Of a stretch of DNA of 64,000 bases, positions 51,069 through 60,393 are shown one piece after another. Under the pieces are notes generated by a model. The model did no database searches. It was not told where the DNA came from and worked only from the letters and a program-made list of their open reading frames with translations. The stretch lies in contig NZ_PTJA01000001.1 in NCBI RefSeq assembly GCF_002934545.1, forward strand, positions 62,001 to 126,000. The letters run 5' to 3'. Numbering within the stretch: the first letter of the stretch is position 1; each line of letters begins with the position of its first letter. This stretch comes from Lacrimispora xylanisolvens. GTDB taxonomy: Bacteria; Bacillota; Clostridia; Lachnospirales; Lachnospiraceae. The position numbers and the translations under genes were made by a program.

Positions 51069-52463
51069 ATGGATAAAACAATTGGACAAAAGCTTCAGGA
51101 TGAATTGACATTTAAATTTCCCCATATTGGAAAAGAAGCGCCGGAACAGACAGAAGAGGCAGAGATGTTTTGCCAGGGATATAAAAGATTCCTTGATAAC
51201 GGTAAGACAGAGCGTGAATGTGTAAGAGAGGCCGTTGCCATGCTGGAGATGCAGGGCTATGTCCCGTTCGACTCATCAAAGAGCTACCGCCCGGGAGACA
51301 AGGTATACCAGGTGAACAGAGGAAAGGCAATTCTTGCCACCACCTTTGGAACACAGGGGCTTGAGAAAGGAATCCGCATTAACGGTGCCCATATTGATTC
51401 CCCCAGACTTGATCTAAAACCCAATCCTGTTTACGAGAAAAACGATCTCGCCTACTTTAAAACTCACTATTACGGCGGAATCCGCAAATACCAGTGGGCC
51501 ACTACTCCATTATCCATGCATGGTGTAATTATTAAGAAGAGCGGAGAAATCATCGAAGTCAACATCGGTGAAAAAGAAGGAGATCCAGTCTTTTGCATTA
51601 CAGATTTACTTCCCCATCTGGCAGCAGACCAGAATGAGAGAAAGTTAAGAGACGGACTGAAGGGAGAAGAACTGAATGTAGTAATCGGATCCCTGCCTTT
51701 TAATGACGATGCTGAAATCAAAGAGCCGGTAAAACTGATGGCTCTCAAGCTATTAAACGACCGTTTTGGTATTACAGAAGCAGATTTCTTACGGGCTGAG
51801 ATCGAGATGGTACCGGCACAGAAAGCCAGCGATGTAGGTCTGGATCGAAGCATCATCGGTGCATATGGACAGGATGACCGGGTATGTGCTTATACCGCTC
51901 TTATGGCGGAAATCGATGCAGTGAAACCGGAATACACCACACTTACCATACTGGCTGACAAAGAAGAGGTGGGTTCTGACGGAAATACCGGATTAAACTC
52001 CCATTTTGTTCTTCATTTTATTGAGGATCTGGCAGAAGTGGCTCATGCAAATGTCAGATCGGTTCTGCGCAACTCCATGTGTTTATCATCTGACGTGAAT
52101 GCGGCTTATGATCCTACCTTTGCTTCTGTTTACGAAGAGCGCAATGCCTGCTATCTGAATAAAGGCTGTGTTCTGACAAAGTACACCGGTGTCAGGGGAA
52201 AAGCAGGATCCAATGATGCCAGCGCAGAGCTTATGGCTAAGGTGATTGCCATGATGGAGAAGGAAGGCGTATACTGGCAGATCGGTGAATTGGGAGCAGT
52301 TGACCAGGGCGGCGGCGGAACCATAGCCAAGTATGTAGCTGCCATGGATGTTGATGTAGTGGATTTAGGAGTGCCCATCCTTTCCATGCATTCCCCATTC
52401 GAGCTTTCTTCCAAATTGGATGTTTATAATACATATAAGGCATTCAAGGCATTTTACAAATAA
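51069..52463 (+). CDS. M18-family aminopeptidase
   Basis: 464-residue dinuclear-zinc aminopeptidase of the M18 (aspartyl aminopeptidase/ApeB) family. Metal ligands lie in NGAHIDSPRLDLKP (His, then Asp), GQDDRVCAYTALM, DKEEVGSDGNTG (Glu pair), LSSDVNAAYDP and MHSPFELSSKLD (His). ATG 51069 follows GGAGG; the open frame upstream to 51009 overlaps dtd and has no ribosome site. Cytosolic. Confidence 0.93.
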   Translation: MDKTIGQKLQDELTFKFPHIGKEAPEQTEEAEMFCQGYKRFLDNGKTERECVREAVAMLEMQGYVPFDSSKSYRPGDKVYQVNRGKAILATTFGTQGLEKGIRINGAHIDSPRLDLKPNPVYEKNDLAYFKTHYYGGIRKYQWATTPLSMHGVIIKKSGEIIEVNIGEKEGDPVFCITDLLPHLAADQNERKLRDGLKGEELNVVIGSLPFNDDAEIKEPVKLMALKLLNDRFGITEADFLRAEIEMVPAQKASDVGLDRSIIGAYGQDDRVCAYTALMAEIDAVKPEYTTLTILADKEEVGSDGNTGLNSHFVLHFIEDLAEVAHANVRSVLRNSMCLSSDVNAAYDPTFASVYEERNACYLNKGCVLTKYTGVRGKAGSNDASAELMAKVIAMMEKEGVYWQIGELGAVDQGGGGTIAKYVAAMDVDVVDLGVPILSMHSPFELSSKLDVYNTYKAFKAFYK

Positions 52464-52588
52464 TAACGGAATTTTGAAATTTTTGTTAATTTCCGGAAAG
52501 TGCTTTTTTTACTGTGCCTGATATGGTATAACTGACAGGAAGCGGTACGAATATGTTATATAATTTTAGAAGGAAAAAGGATTGTATT

Positions 52589-53695
52589 ATGAGAAAATTT
52601 TTAAATGTATGTATGTGCGGTCTTGTTGCCGCCGCAATTATGACCGGTTGTTCTAAAAAACCGGCAGCTGAGACGACAACAGCAGCACCTGAAACAACAG
52701 AAGCTACCGAATCCTCTGCACAGGAAACTGTTCCCTCTGTAGATTTATCAAAAGTGGATAACGGAACCATTACACTGGGAAATTACAAAGGCATAGAAGT
52801 AAAAAGAGACACTGTAGAAGTGACCGATGAAGAAGTACAGCAGGCAATCCAGAGTGATCTGGCAGCTCATGAAAAAGACGTTGAAGTAGATCGTGCTGTA
52901 CAGTCCGGTGACGTTGTAAACATCGATTTTGTTGGAAAGAAAGATGGTACAGCATTTGACGGCGGCACTGCTCAGGGCTATGATTTAACCATCGGAGCCA
53001 ATCAGTTTATTCCTGGATTTGAAGAGGGTATCATCGGCGCTAAAAAAGGAGACAAGCTCTCTTTAGACCTCACTTTCCCTCAGGAATATACCAACAAGGA
53101 TCTGGCAGGTAAACCTGTTGTATTCGAAGTAACCGTTAATACAATTAAAGAAAAGCAGACCCCTGAATTAAACGATGCATTTGTTCAGGAGAATACAAAG
53201 TTTAAAACAGTTGACGAATATAAGGAAGATAAGAAAACCACTCTTCTCCAGAATAAGAATGATCAGGCTGATCAGACTGTAAAGAGCAATATTTACGATG
53301 CAGTTTTAGCAAACTCCACAGTTGAGGCTAATCAGGAAGCCATTGATGCCAATGTTGAGAACGTAGTAGCAAGATATACCAATCAGGCAGCCGCCTATGG
53401 CATGGATTTTGCGTCCTTTATTACAGCTTTTACCGGAATGAAGGAAGAAGACTTCAGAAACACAGTGAAAACTCAGGCTGAGGGAATCGTAAAGCAGAGA
53501 CTGGTATTAAATGCCATTGCTGAAAAAGAGGGAATCACAGTGAGTGATGATGACCGCACAGATGTAGCACAGAAGATGGGCTACGAAAGTGTAGACAGCA
53601 TGATCCAGGCAGCAGGACAGTATGAAGTAGATGATTATATCATCAGCAATAAAGTACTGGATTTCTTAAAGGAAAACGCTAAGATTACCCAATAA
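52589..53695 (+). CDS. Trigger-factor-like FKBP peptidyl-prolyl isomerase lipoprotein
   Basis: 368 residues: signal peptide with lipobox IMTGC (Cys21), a Thr/Glu-rich linker, an FKBP domain at about residues 95-180 (VVNIDFVGKKDGTAFDGGTA, GANQFIPGFEEGIIGAKKGDKL, LTFPQEY), then a helical domain like the trigger factor C-terminus. This layout is a membrane-anchored extracytoplasmic foldase, seen in Lachnospiraceae. ATG 52589 follows AAAAGGATTG. It is 25 bases before xpt, though a functional link is not evident. Confidence 0.9.
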   Translation: MRKFLNVCMCGLVAAAIMTGCSKKPAAETTTAAPETTEATESSAQETVPSVDLSKVDNGTITLGNYKGIEVKRDTVEVTDEEVQQAIQSDLAAHEKDVEVDRAVQSGDVVNIDFVGKKDGTAFDGGTAQGYDLTIGANQFIPGFEEGIIGAKKGDKLSLDLTFPQEYTNKDLAGKPVVFEVTVNTIKEKQTPELNDAFVQENTKFKTVDEYKEDKKTTLLQNKNDQADQTVKSNIYDAVLANSTVEANQEAIDANVENVVARYTNQAAAYGMDFASFITAFTGMKEEDFRNTVKTQAEGIVKQRLVLNAIAEKEGITVSDDDRTDVAQKMGYESVDSMIQAAGQYEVDDYIISNKVLDFLKENAKITQ

Positions 53696-53720
53696 ATCAC
53701 ATACCATAGGGGGAACCTTT

Positions 53721-54305
53721 ATGCAGCTTTTAAAGGATAGAATACGGAAGGACGGAAAGATTAAGTCCGGTGACGTACTGAAAGTAGACAGCTTTTTAAA
53801 TCACCAGATGGATATTAAGCTGTTCGTGGAGATCGGAAAAGAGTTTAAGAGACGATTTGCAGATGAAGAAGTGAACAAAATCCTGACCATTGAGGCCTCC
53901 GGTATCGGTATCGCCTGTATTGTAGCTCAGTATTTTGATGTTCCAGTCGTATTTGCCAAGAAATCCAAGACGAAGAATATCGCCGGAGACGTTTATACCA
54001 CTCAGGTAGAATCCTTCACCCATGGAAGAACCTATGATGTAATGGTATCCAGGGAGTTCATAGGTGCAGGCGACAAGGTTCTGCTCATAGATGATTTCTT
54101 AGCCAACGGCAAAGCACTGGAGGGACTTGCAGCGATTGTAAAAGATTCCGGTGCTGAGCTGGTAGGCGCAGGTATTGTCATTGAGAAGGGATTTCAGCCC
54201 GGCGGAGACCACCTTCGTTCAGAAGGAATCCGGGTAGAATCACTTGCGATTGTAGAAAGTATGGATGAAGCCACCGGTACCATCTGTTTTCGAGGTGACC
54301 GATGA
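53721..54305 (+). CDS. xpt: Xanthine phosphoribosyltransferase
   Basis: 194-residue purine salvage enzyme converting xanthine and PRPP to XMP. The PRPP loop is VLLIDDFLANGKALEGL near residue 128-144; MQLLKDRIRKDGKI at the start, VDSFLNHQMD, EASGIGIA and AKKSKTKN are typical of Xpt. No purine riboswitch was found directly upstream. It overlaps the following HAD gene by 4 bases. Confidence 0.95.
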   Translation: MQLLKDRIRKDGKIKSGDVLKVDSFLNHQMDIKLFVEIGKEFKRRFADEEVNKILTIEASGIGIACIVAQYFDVPVVFAKKSKTKNIAGDVYTTQVESFTHGRTYDVMVSREFIGAGDKVLLIDDFLANGKALEGLAAIVKDSGAELVGAGIVIEKGFQPGGDHLRSEGIRVESLAIVESMDEATGTICFRGDR

Positions 54306-55099
54306 CAGGAAAGAGAAAAGCCCTGTTTTTTGATATTGACGGTACTCTGTTTTCGGAAATTAACCGGAATGTGCCGGAAAGCGCAAAGCAGGCCATTGAG
54401 CGGGCGAGAGAGGCAGGGCATCTGGTATTTATTAATTCCGGACGCACCTACTGCCTCACCGGGCCCATTCGGTCTCTCCTGGAGGTAGACGGCTATTGCT
54501 GCGGCTGCGGGACACGGATTGTGGCTGGGAATGACGTGATTTATTCTGCCTCAATTCCTCATGAAACGGGCATTAAAATTAAGAAAATGATTGTGAAATA
54601 CGGTCTTGACGGGATCTTAGAGGGATCAGAAAGCTGCTATTTTAATAAAGAGGAATCACGAATCGAAAAGGTCAGAATCATGAAGGAGCATGTAGCTTCG
54701 GAGGGAAACTGTTCTCCGCTCAGCTGGGATGACGACGGTTATGACTTTGATAAATTCTGCGTTATGGAAGATGAACAAAGTGATATGAAGGGCTTTGCCA
54801 GAGAACTGGGACTGGATTTTGATATTATTAACCGGGGCGGCGGATTTTACGAATGTGTTCCGGCAGGACATTCTAAGGCGACTGCCATCGAGGAAGTAAT
54901 CAGGCATTATGGAGTGGAACTTTCCGATACATACGTATTCGGTGACAGCACCAATGATTTATCTATGTTTGAATATGCAAAGAACTGTATCTTAATGGGA
55001 CACCACAGCGTGGAGCTGGAGCCGTATGCCACCTTCTATACAAAGAATGTGGAAGATGACGGAGTGGCTTATGCGATGAAAAAGCTTGGACTTATCTAA
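54302..55099 (+). CDS. Cof-type HAD phosphatase
   Basis: 265 residues of the HAD-IIB (Cof) subfamily: nucleophile motif LFFDIDGTLF at the start, INSGRTY (motif II), the C2 cap, a Lys in GHSKATAIEEV, and VFGDSTNDLSMFEYA (motif IV). Such enzymes remove phosphate from sugar or cofactor phosphates. ATG overlaps the xpt stop by 4 bases, so a purine-related role is possible. Ends in a strong terminator. Confidence 0.9.
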   Translation: MTGKRKALFFDIDGTLFSEINRNVPESAKQAIERAREAGHLVFINSGRTYCLTGPIRSLLEVDGYCCGCGTRIVAGNDVIYSASIPHETGIKIKKMIVKYGLDGILEGSESCYFNKEESRIEKVRIMKEHVASEGNCSPLSWDDDGYDFDKFCVMEDEQSDMKGFARELGLDFDIINRGGGFYECVPAGHSKATAIEEVIRHYGVELSDTYVFGDSTNDLSMFEYAKNCILMGHHSVELEPYATFYTKNVEDDGVAYAMKKLGLI

Positions 55100-55114
55100 A
55101 ACTTTCAGAATAAT

Positions 55115-55183
55115 AAAAGGGAGTATTGCGAAATGATGTGAAATCTCTATGATTTCATATCAGAGGCAATGCTCCTTTTTTTT
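55115..55183 (+). terminator. Terminator after the xpt-HAD operon
   Basis: AAAAGGGAGTATTGC at 55115 pairs with GCAATGCTCCTTTT near 55166-55179; the loop contains a second hairpin (TGAAATC with GATTTCA). Eight T in all. Confidence 0.9.
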
Positions 55184-55288
55184 AAACAAAACAATATACA
55201 TTTAAATGAGATAATATCACACTTTAATGTTGATTATATATAAAAACCGGGTATAATAAAAGGTAGAAAAGAAGGTGAGGTAAATATC

Positions 55289-56545
55289 ATGTTAATACAG
55301 TTTAATTTTAAAAATTATAAATCCTTCAGAGACGAAGCTACATTAGACCTTTCAGCAGCCAAAATGACTGAGTTTTCAGAACGTGTTGTTTGCATTGGCA
55401 GTGAAAAAATTCTTCCTGTTGCAGCAATTTATGGTGCAAATGCAAGTGGTAAGTCAAATGTCTACAATGCATTTGAATACATGACAGAATATATAGTAGA
55501 ATCATTTAAGTACGGTGACGAAGAAGAAAAATTTACAGAGTATAGACCCACCCCATTTTTGCTTGACAGTAATTCAGAAAATGTAGAATCCAGCTTTGAA
55601 GTCTATTTTACAATACCTGGTGATAAAACGGAAAAATCATATAACTATGGGTTCTGCATTGGTAAAGTAGGTATTACAGAAGAATGGTTAAATGTAAAAG
55701 CAAAAACAGCCAGAAAATATAGCCCTGTATTTTATCGTTCAGAGGATACTTTGGATCTTATTGGTATTCCAAAGAATAGCAGAGAGAATATAGAAGTTGC
55801 TTTAGAAAAACAGGTTCTGATTGTGTCCTTGGGAGCCAAATTAAAGATTGCAAAATGTAAAGCAATTCGTGATTGGTTTTTTGCAAATCAATTTGCTGAT
55901 TTTGGAGATGTGATTACCAATTTTTTTATGTCGAAAAGATTGCCAAAAGAATTCGTAGAAGATAAAAACGTACAAAAGAGAGTAGTTGAATTTTTTGCAT
56001 CTTTTGATGAAAACATTAAAGACTTTCGTGTTGAAAAGATTTCGGCAGAGGGAGACTCAAAAGAAGGTAAATATAAAATTAATGCACTTCATAAAAAGAT
56101 AGACTCGGATGAAATGGCAGAGATTCCATTGTATTTGGAATCAGCAGGAACTTTAAAAATGTTTGCTTTATATCCAGAGATACAGGAAGTAATCAATAAA
56201 GGAAGCATATTCTTTATAGATGAATTAAACGCACGGTTACACCCACTACTGGTAAGAAATTTCATTCTTACATTTTTAAATCCGCAGATAAATGTAAATC
56301 ATGCACAGTTGGTATTTACAACACATGATACCTGGCAGTTATCAAATCAATTGCTTAGACGAGATGAAATTTGGTTTACTGAAAAAAGTCATGAAGGAAT
56401 ATCCACCTTATATTCACTCGCGGATTTTGTAAATGAAGATGGGACCAGAATCAGAAAGGATGAGAGTTACGAAAAGAATTATCTGATTGGTAAGTATGGC
56501 GCAATTCCCTCCTTAAAGAGTATTGACATTTTTAAGGAGGGTTAA
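55289..56545 (+). CDS. AAA-type ATPase, RloA/AbiLi-like
   Basis: 418 residues of the SMC/OLD-like ATP-binding group found in abortive-infection loci. It starts MLIQFNFKNYKSFRDEATLDLSAA; Walker A is YGANASGKSNVYNA, with ADP-loop-like LYLESAGTLKMFAL standing in for the signature, Walker B IFFIDELNARLHPLL, and the switch FTTHDTWQ. Its usual partner is a small RloB protein. The surrounding 1.4 kb is visibly more A+T-rich than its neighbours, a sign of transfer. Only a 35-residue open frame follows, so the defence pair is probably no longer complete. A role in phage defence is inferred from the family. Confidence 0.82.
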   Translation: MLIQFNFKNYKSFRDEATLDLSAAKMTEFSERVVCIGSEKILPVAAIYGANASGKSNVYNAFEYMTEYIVESFKYGDEEEKFTEYRPTPFLLDSNSENVESSFEVYFTIPGDKTEKSYNYGFCIGKVGITEEWLNVKAKTARKYSPVFYRSEDTLDLIGIPKNSRENIEVALEKQVLIVSLGAKLKIAKCKAIRDWFFANQFADFGDVITNFFMSKRLPKEFVEDKNVQKRVVEFFASFDENIKDFRVEKISAEGDSKEGKYKINALHKKIDSDEMAEIPLYLESAGTLKMFALYPEIQEVINKGSIFFIDELNARLHPLLVRNFILTFLNPQINVNHAQLVFTTHDTWQLSNQLLRRDEIWFTEKSHEGISTLYSLADFVNEDGTRIRKDESYEKNYLIGKYGAIPSLKSIDIFKEG

Positions 56546-56547
56546 GA

Positions 56548-56655
56548 GTGGCAAGAAATGAAAGAACAGGTAATCGAAAAACAAGGGAACAACGCAATAA
56601 GGTTAGAGTACCTGAGTTGGTGAGGGAGATAAAAAGAAAAATTAATAATGTTTAA
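56548..56655 (+). CDS. 35-residue open frame, possible truncated RloB-like partner
   Basis: GTG 56548 lies exactly 7 bases after AAGGAGG, and two bases after the ATPase gene stops, so it is almost certainly translated. The basic product starts VARNERTGNRKTREQRNK. RloB proteins open with a similar basic stretch but are about 200 residues long with a nuclease-like (Toprim-type) body, which is absent here. It may be an internally deleted remnant or a distinct small protein. Confidence 0.5.
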   Translation: MARNERTGNRKTREQRNKVRVPELVREIKRKINNV

Positions 56656-56680
56656 CATTGATTCATATTACGAAAGATAA

Positions 56681-56733
56681 AAAAGGGGGGGGATACAAAA
56701 CCAACTTACGTTAGTATTGTATCCCCCCTTTTT
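56681..56733. terminator. Bidirectional terminator
   Basis: AAAAGGGGGGGGATACAA at 56681 pairs with TTGTATCCCCCCTTTTT ending 56733. It serves the ATPase operon and the convergent flavoprotein gene. Confidence 0.9.
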
Positions 56734-56738
56734 GCACT

Positions 56739-58148
56739 TTAATTTAACTTACTTAAAATACTTCTGGCAACGCTGATACCATTGGCAGAGGCCTGCTGAA
56801 GCCCCCGTGTCACGGAAGCACCATCTCCGATGGCGCGCAGCCCCAGCACGCTGGTTTCGAAATCACTGTTAACAACCACTTTATTGGAGTAGAATTTAAC
56901 TTCCACACCATAAAGAAGCGTCTCGTCGCTTGCGATACCAGGTGTAACCTTATCAAGGGCAAGCAGCATTTCCTTAATATCAACCATAATTCTGTGAGGG
57001 AATACCAGGGATAAATCGCCTGGAACCGCATCCTTTAAGGTTGGAATAATATTGTTGCGGCATAAGCGCTCTTCTGTGGTACGTCTTCCTCTCTGGAAAT
57101 CTCCAAAGGTCTGTACCAGAATCCTGCCGTCACACAGCATGTTGCTTAACTGTGAGATATGTTTTCCGTATTCAATCGGTGTTTTAAATGGCTTGGTAAA
57201 GTTCTTGGATACCAGGATTGCAAAATTGGTGTTATTGGTTTTGTATTCCTGGGACTTGTATGCGTGTCCATTGACAACTGCCAGTCCGTTCTCGTAATAT
57301 TCTGTGGCTACCTCTCCGGAAGGATTGGTACAGAAAGTACGTACCTTATCATCAAAGGTTGGAGTGTAATAAACAAGCTTCGCTTCATAGAGATTCTTAT
57401 TTAAAAATTCCATTACTTCATCTCTGACTTCAACACGAACTCCGATATCAACAGTTCCCACCTTTGTCTCAATTCCATGATTTCCGCAGATATGGCTGAA
57501 CCAGTCAGATCCCTCGCGGCCGATGGCAGAAACGATCTCAGGGGCCTCATAGATCTCATCCTTATCTGTGATAATTCCCTTAGCCTGATTATCCTCGATA
57601 ATGATGTCTTTAACCATGGTATTAAATTCCATCTCCACACCCTGTTCCAGTAAATGTTCCTGAAGACGGGTGTAGATTTTATAGCCTTCCTCCGTACCCA
57701 GATGGCGGATGGGGCATTCAATTAGTTTTAAATTGGCGTTTATGGCTTTGCGGCGGATCTCCTGGATCTCCTTTTGCTTATCAACACCGTATACATTGGT
57801 ATCTGCGCCGAATTTTAAATAAATATTATCAGATTCTTTTAACAGTTCCACGGTTTTATCATATCCCAGTATTTCAGGAAGATTACCTCCTACGTCAGGA
57901 GATAAGGATAATTTACCGTCTGAAAATGCTCCTGCACCTGCAAAGCCAGTGGTGATGGAGCATGGTTTGCAGCCTACACATACTTTGGTTGTACGTTTGG
58001 GGCAGGTACGTTTTTCAATCGGACGGCCCTTTTCAATCATCAGGATCTTTAAATCCGGTTTTTTATCGATCAGTTCATAAGCGCAGAAAATACCGGAAGG
58101 GCCTGCACCGATGATGATCACATCGTAATTTTTTGAAGCTTCCTTCAT
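56739..58148 (-). CDS. FAD-dependent dehydrogenase of the COG2509 type
   Basis: 469 residues. It starts with an FAD motif, VIIIGAGPSGIFCAYEL, followed by a cysteine group C-x7-C-x2-C-x2-C (CPKRTTKVCVGCKPC), which could bind an Fe-S cluster. TTGFAGAGAFSDGKLSL and the C-terminal AIGDGASVTRGLQQASANGISVA are conserved marks of this group. The reaction is not known. ATG 58148 is 8 bases after AAGGAG; GTG 58157 and ATG 58154 lie too close. Divergent from the PrpR-type regulator, with two palindromes between. Confidence 0.85.
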   Translation of the reverse strand: MKEASKNYDVIIIGAGPSGIFCAYELIDKKPDLKILMIEKGRPIEKRTCPKRTTKVCVGCKPCSITTGFAGAGAFSDGKLSLSPDVGGNLPEILGYDKTVELLKESDNIYLKFGADTNVYGVDKQKEIQEIRRKAINANLKLIECPIRHLGTEEGYKIYTRLQEHLLEQGVEMEFNTMVKDIIIEDNQAKGIITDKDEIYEAPEIVSAIGREGSDWFSHICGNHGIETKVGTVDIGVRVEVRDEVMEFLNKNLYEAKLVYYTPTFDDKVRTFCTNPSGEVATEYYENGLAVVNGHAYKSQEYKTNNTNFAILVSKNFTKPFKTPIEYGKHISQLSNMLCDGRILVQTFGDFQRGRRTTEERLCRNNIIPTLKDAVPGDLSLVFPHRIMVDIKEMLLALDKVTPGIASDETLLYGVEVKFYSNKVVVNSDFETSVLGLRAIGDGASVTRGLQQASANGISVARSILSKLN

Positions 58149-58183
58149 GAACATCACTCCTTTTTCCTTCTAACCCTTATAGT

Positions 58184-58227
58184 CAACTATTGAGGTAGTT
58201 GGTAGAAACGTTCAACCAATTTTGAAC
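58184..58227. promoter_or_regulatory. Two 6-N6-6 palindromes in the divergent region
   Basis: CAACTA-N6-TAGTTG (58184-58201) and GTTCAA-N6-TTGAAC (58210-58227), both perfect and with centres 26 bases apart. They lie in front of the flavoprotein gene, between it and the regulator gene. Probable operators of an unidentified dimeric repressor or activator. Confidence 0.5.
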
Positions 58228-58325
58228 TTATATAAGCGCAACGGTTTTATTTTAACATAATGGGAGGAGGTATGACAAGGGACATGAGTATAAAATTTTA
58301 ATAACGGGAAAGTCTGTTATTTTAT

Positions 58326-58354
58326 TTGTTTACGGCTGCAGGGCATGGTATGAT
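58326..58354 (+). promoter_or_regulatory. Promoter of the PrpR-type regulator gene
   Basis: TTGTTT 58326-58331, 17 bases, TATGAT 58349-58354 preceded by TGG (extended -10). This is a sigma-A pattern, not the GG/GC pattern of sigma-54. Confidence 0.55.
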
Positions 58355-58396
58355 ACTTATAATATTCTGGGGGGAACAACACAGGGAGGAGACAAA

Positions 58397-60298
58397 ATGC
58401 CGGGGATAGCGATGTTATTGCCCAATATTGAGCTTTTACAGATTGCAGGTGAGCTTTGTAAAGACCATTCCAATGTGATTATCTGTAAAAGAACATTAAA
58501 CGAGAATGTTGAGGCAGATGCGAAAGAAGCAGTTAAAATGGGAGCCAGTGTGATTGTTGCCAGGGGGACTCAGGCTGAGAGAATCCGCTATACAGTGGAT
58601 ATTCCGGTTGTGGATATCGTCTGGACTGCACAGGAGATTGGGCTTGCAATATTAAAAGCCAAGGAAATGATACAGGATACATGCCCTGTCATTGGAATTA
58701 TCGGATTGAAGAGCATGTTTTGCGATACAGTCCATTTTGAAACTTTATTTCATGCAAAAATTAAAACTTTTTATTACACCTCCATAGAGGAAAAAGAAAG
58801 TATGTTCAAAGAAGTGGAGACATGGGGGGCGGATATGCTGATCGGTGCTCAGGATATCCTCAGGCAATTTGGATATTTGAATATTCCTGTCCTGCCGGTG
58901 GAATCCACAGAGGAATCCGTCAGGATTGCCATCAGCCAGGCAGAGACTCTTTTCTCTAACAATGAGATAAAACGCCGCAATGAATCCAAAGTGAATTCTC
59001 TTTTAGACAGCATGTTTAATGGACTGATTCAAATTGACAGTACCGGGACGATAGTAATGATGAACCGGATTACGGAAGGTATATTAAATAAAGGCCAGGA
59101 AGAGGTACTTGGTAATAATGTAAAAGATATTATTAAGGACATTAATACGGATCTGATTCATCAGGTACTCAACAGTCCAAGAGAAAGCTTTTCTTCATTT
59201 CTCAATGTAAATGGACGGGCTATGGTTATGATTTTATCCCCCATTATGGTTGATGATCAGATCACCGGTGCCTATTTATCATTAAAGAAAATAAGCCGGA
59301 ATGATGAAATTGATTATGCCATTCAGGAGGCGGAACGCAGAGGCGGATTTGTAGCTTACCGAAACTTTGGAGATATCTGCTATACCTCTGAGAAGATGTC
59401 CAGGCTCATTGAGCAGGCAAAGCTCTATTCCCAGTCCAACACGCCGCTGATGATAGAAGGACAGACTGGAGATGACAGGGAAAGCCTTTGTCAGGGAATT
59501 CATAATTACAGTCTCCGTAAGAATGGTCCTTATGTGATGGTCAGTATGGTAGGGCTGTCTCAGGAAAGGCAGATGGAGCTGTTATTTGGTAGCGGGGACG
59601 AAAGACGGAACAGCCAGAGGGTTATTGGTGCACTTGAAAAGGCCAACGGAGGAACCCTGGTTATTACAGGGATCGGATTTGCCGCAGCCAGCACACAGTC
59701 AGCCTTGTGCCGGTTTATCAGGGAAAATACAGGAGTACAGCTGGGGAACGGAGAAATAAAGCTGTTGGATGTAAGGTTAATTGTTACTTCCACAGAATCC
59801 CTTTTACAAATGAGAAAAAACGATACGGTTACATTTACCTTCTACTATATTTTTTCCGGCCTGGTTTTAAGGCTGCCGCCCCTTTCTGAGAGAAGGGAGG
59901 ATGTGGTGAACTTTGTAAACCTTTATTTAAAACGATATACCCAGCGGTATTCCAGATTTCAGGTTTTAACCGATGAAGCCATGGAATATCTAAAAACGTA
60001 TAACTGGTGCGGAAGTGCGCTGCAGATTGAACGATTTATTGAACGAATGGTGCTTACCATTGAGAAGCGTACCATCAAAAAACATATCGTGGAAGACCTT
60101 TTGCAGGAAATGTACCCGGATGAAGTTTTTGAAGAGGGAAACCTGGCAGTCAAAGAAGAATCCATGGATGCCTATGAAATCCTTTTGAGAAATACCTTGT
60201 TAAAAAACTCCGGAAACCGTAATGCAACCGCAAAGGAGCTGGGAATCAGCCCGACTACGCTATGGCGAAAAATGAAAAAATATGGGATCACAGACTAA
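58397..60298 (+). CDS. PrpR-type regulator with degenerate AAA+ domain and Fis helix
   Basis: 633 residues. An N-terminal PrpR sensor (about 1-190; MGASVIVARGTQAERIR, IGIIGLKSMF) is followed by a PAS domain (about 205-310; LLDSMFNGLIQIDSTG). The third domain has the outline of a sigma-54 activator ATPase, but Walker A (GETGTGKE) reads GQTGDDRE, Walker B (LFLDEI) reads LVITGI, and no GAFTGA loop is found. The Fis-type helix NATAKELGISPTTLWRKMKKYG is intact. It cannot be expected to remodel sigma-54 holoenzyme; it more likely acts as a ligand-dependent activator or repressor. It precedes a sugar importer operon and likely regulates it. Confidence 0.85.
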   Translation: MPGIAMLLPNIELLQIAGELCKDHSNVIICKRTLNENVEADAKEAVKMGASVIVARGTQAERIRYTVDIPVVDIVWTAQEIGLAILKAKEMIQDTCPVIGIIGLKSMFCDTVHFETLFHAKIKTFYYTSIEEKESMFKEVETWGADMLIGAQDILRQFGYLNIPVLPVESTEESVRIAISQAETLFSNNEIKRRNESKVNSLLDSMFNGLIQIDSTGTIVMMNRITEGILNKGQEEVLGNNVKDIIKDINTDLIHQVLNSPRESFSSFLNVNGRAMVMILSPIMVDDQITGAYLSLKKISRNDEIDYAIQEAERRGGFVAYRNFGDICYTSEKMSRLIEQAKLYSQSNTPLMIEGQTGDDRESLCQGIHNYSLRKNGPYVMVSMVGLSQERQMELLFGSGDERRNSQRVIGALEKANGGTLVITGIGFAAASTQSALCRFIRENTGVQLGNGEIKLLDVRLIVTSTESLLQMRKNDTVTFTFYYIFSGLVLRLPPLSERREDVVNFVNLYLKRYTQRYSRFQVLTDEAMEYLKTYNWCGSALQIERFIERMVLTIEKRTIKKHIVEDLLQEMYPDEVFEEGNLAVKEESMDAYEILLRNTLLKNSGNRNATAKELGISPTTLWRKMKKYGITD

Positions 60299-60393
60299 AA
60301 GTTTTCAATATGAAAGACATACTTGAAATACAAGAACTAAATTAGAAATAAAATCGCAATAAAATGAAATGTATGTCCATTACGATGAGAGAA

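Noticed and set aside
58272-58301. Nine-codon leader peptide (MTRDMSIKF) after GGGAGGAGG
   Set aside because: Lies upstream of the predicted regulator promoter and the ribosome site is too close to its ATG; no attenuator follows.
60316-60377. GACATAC and GTATGTC as an operator pair before the sugar importer
   Set aside because: Arms are short and separated by 48 bases; the chance of a coincidental match is high.
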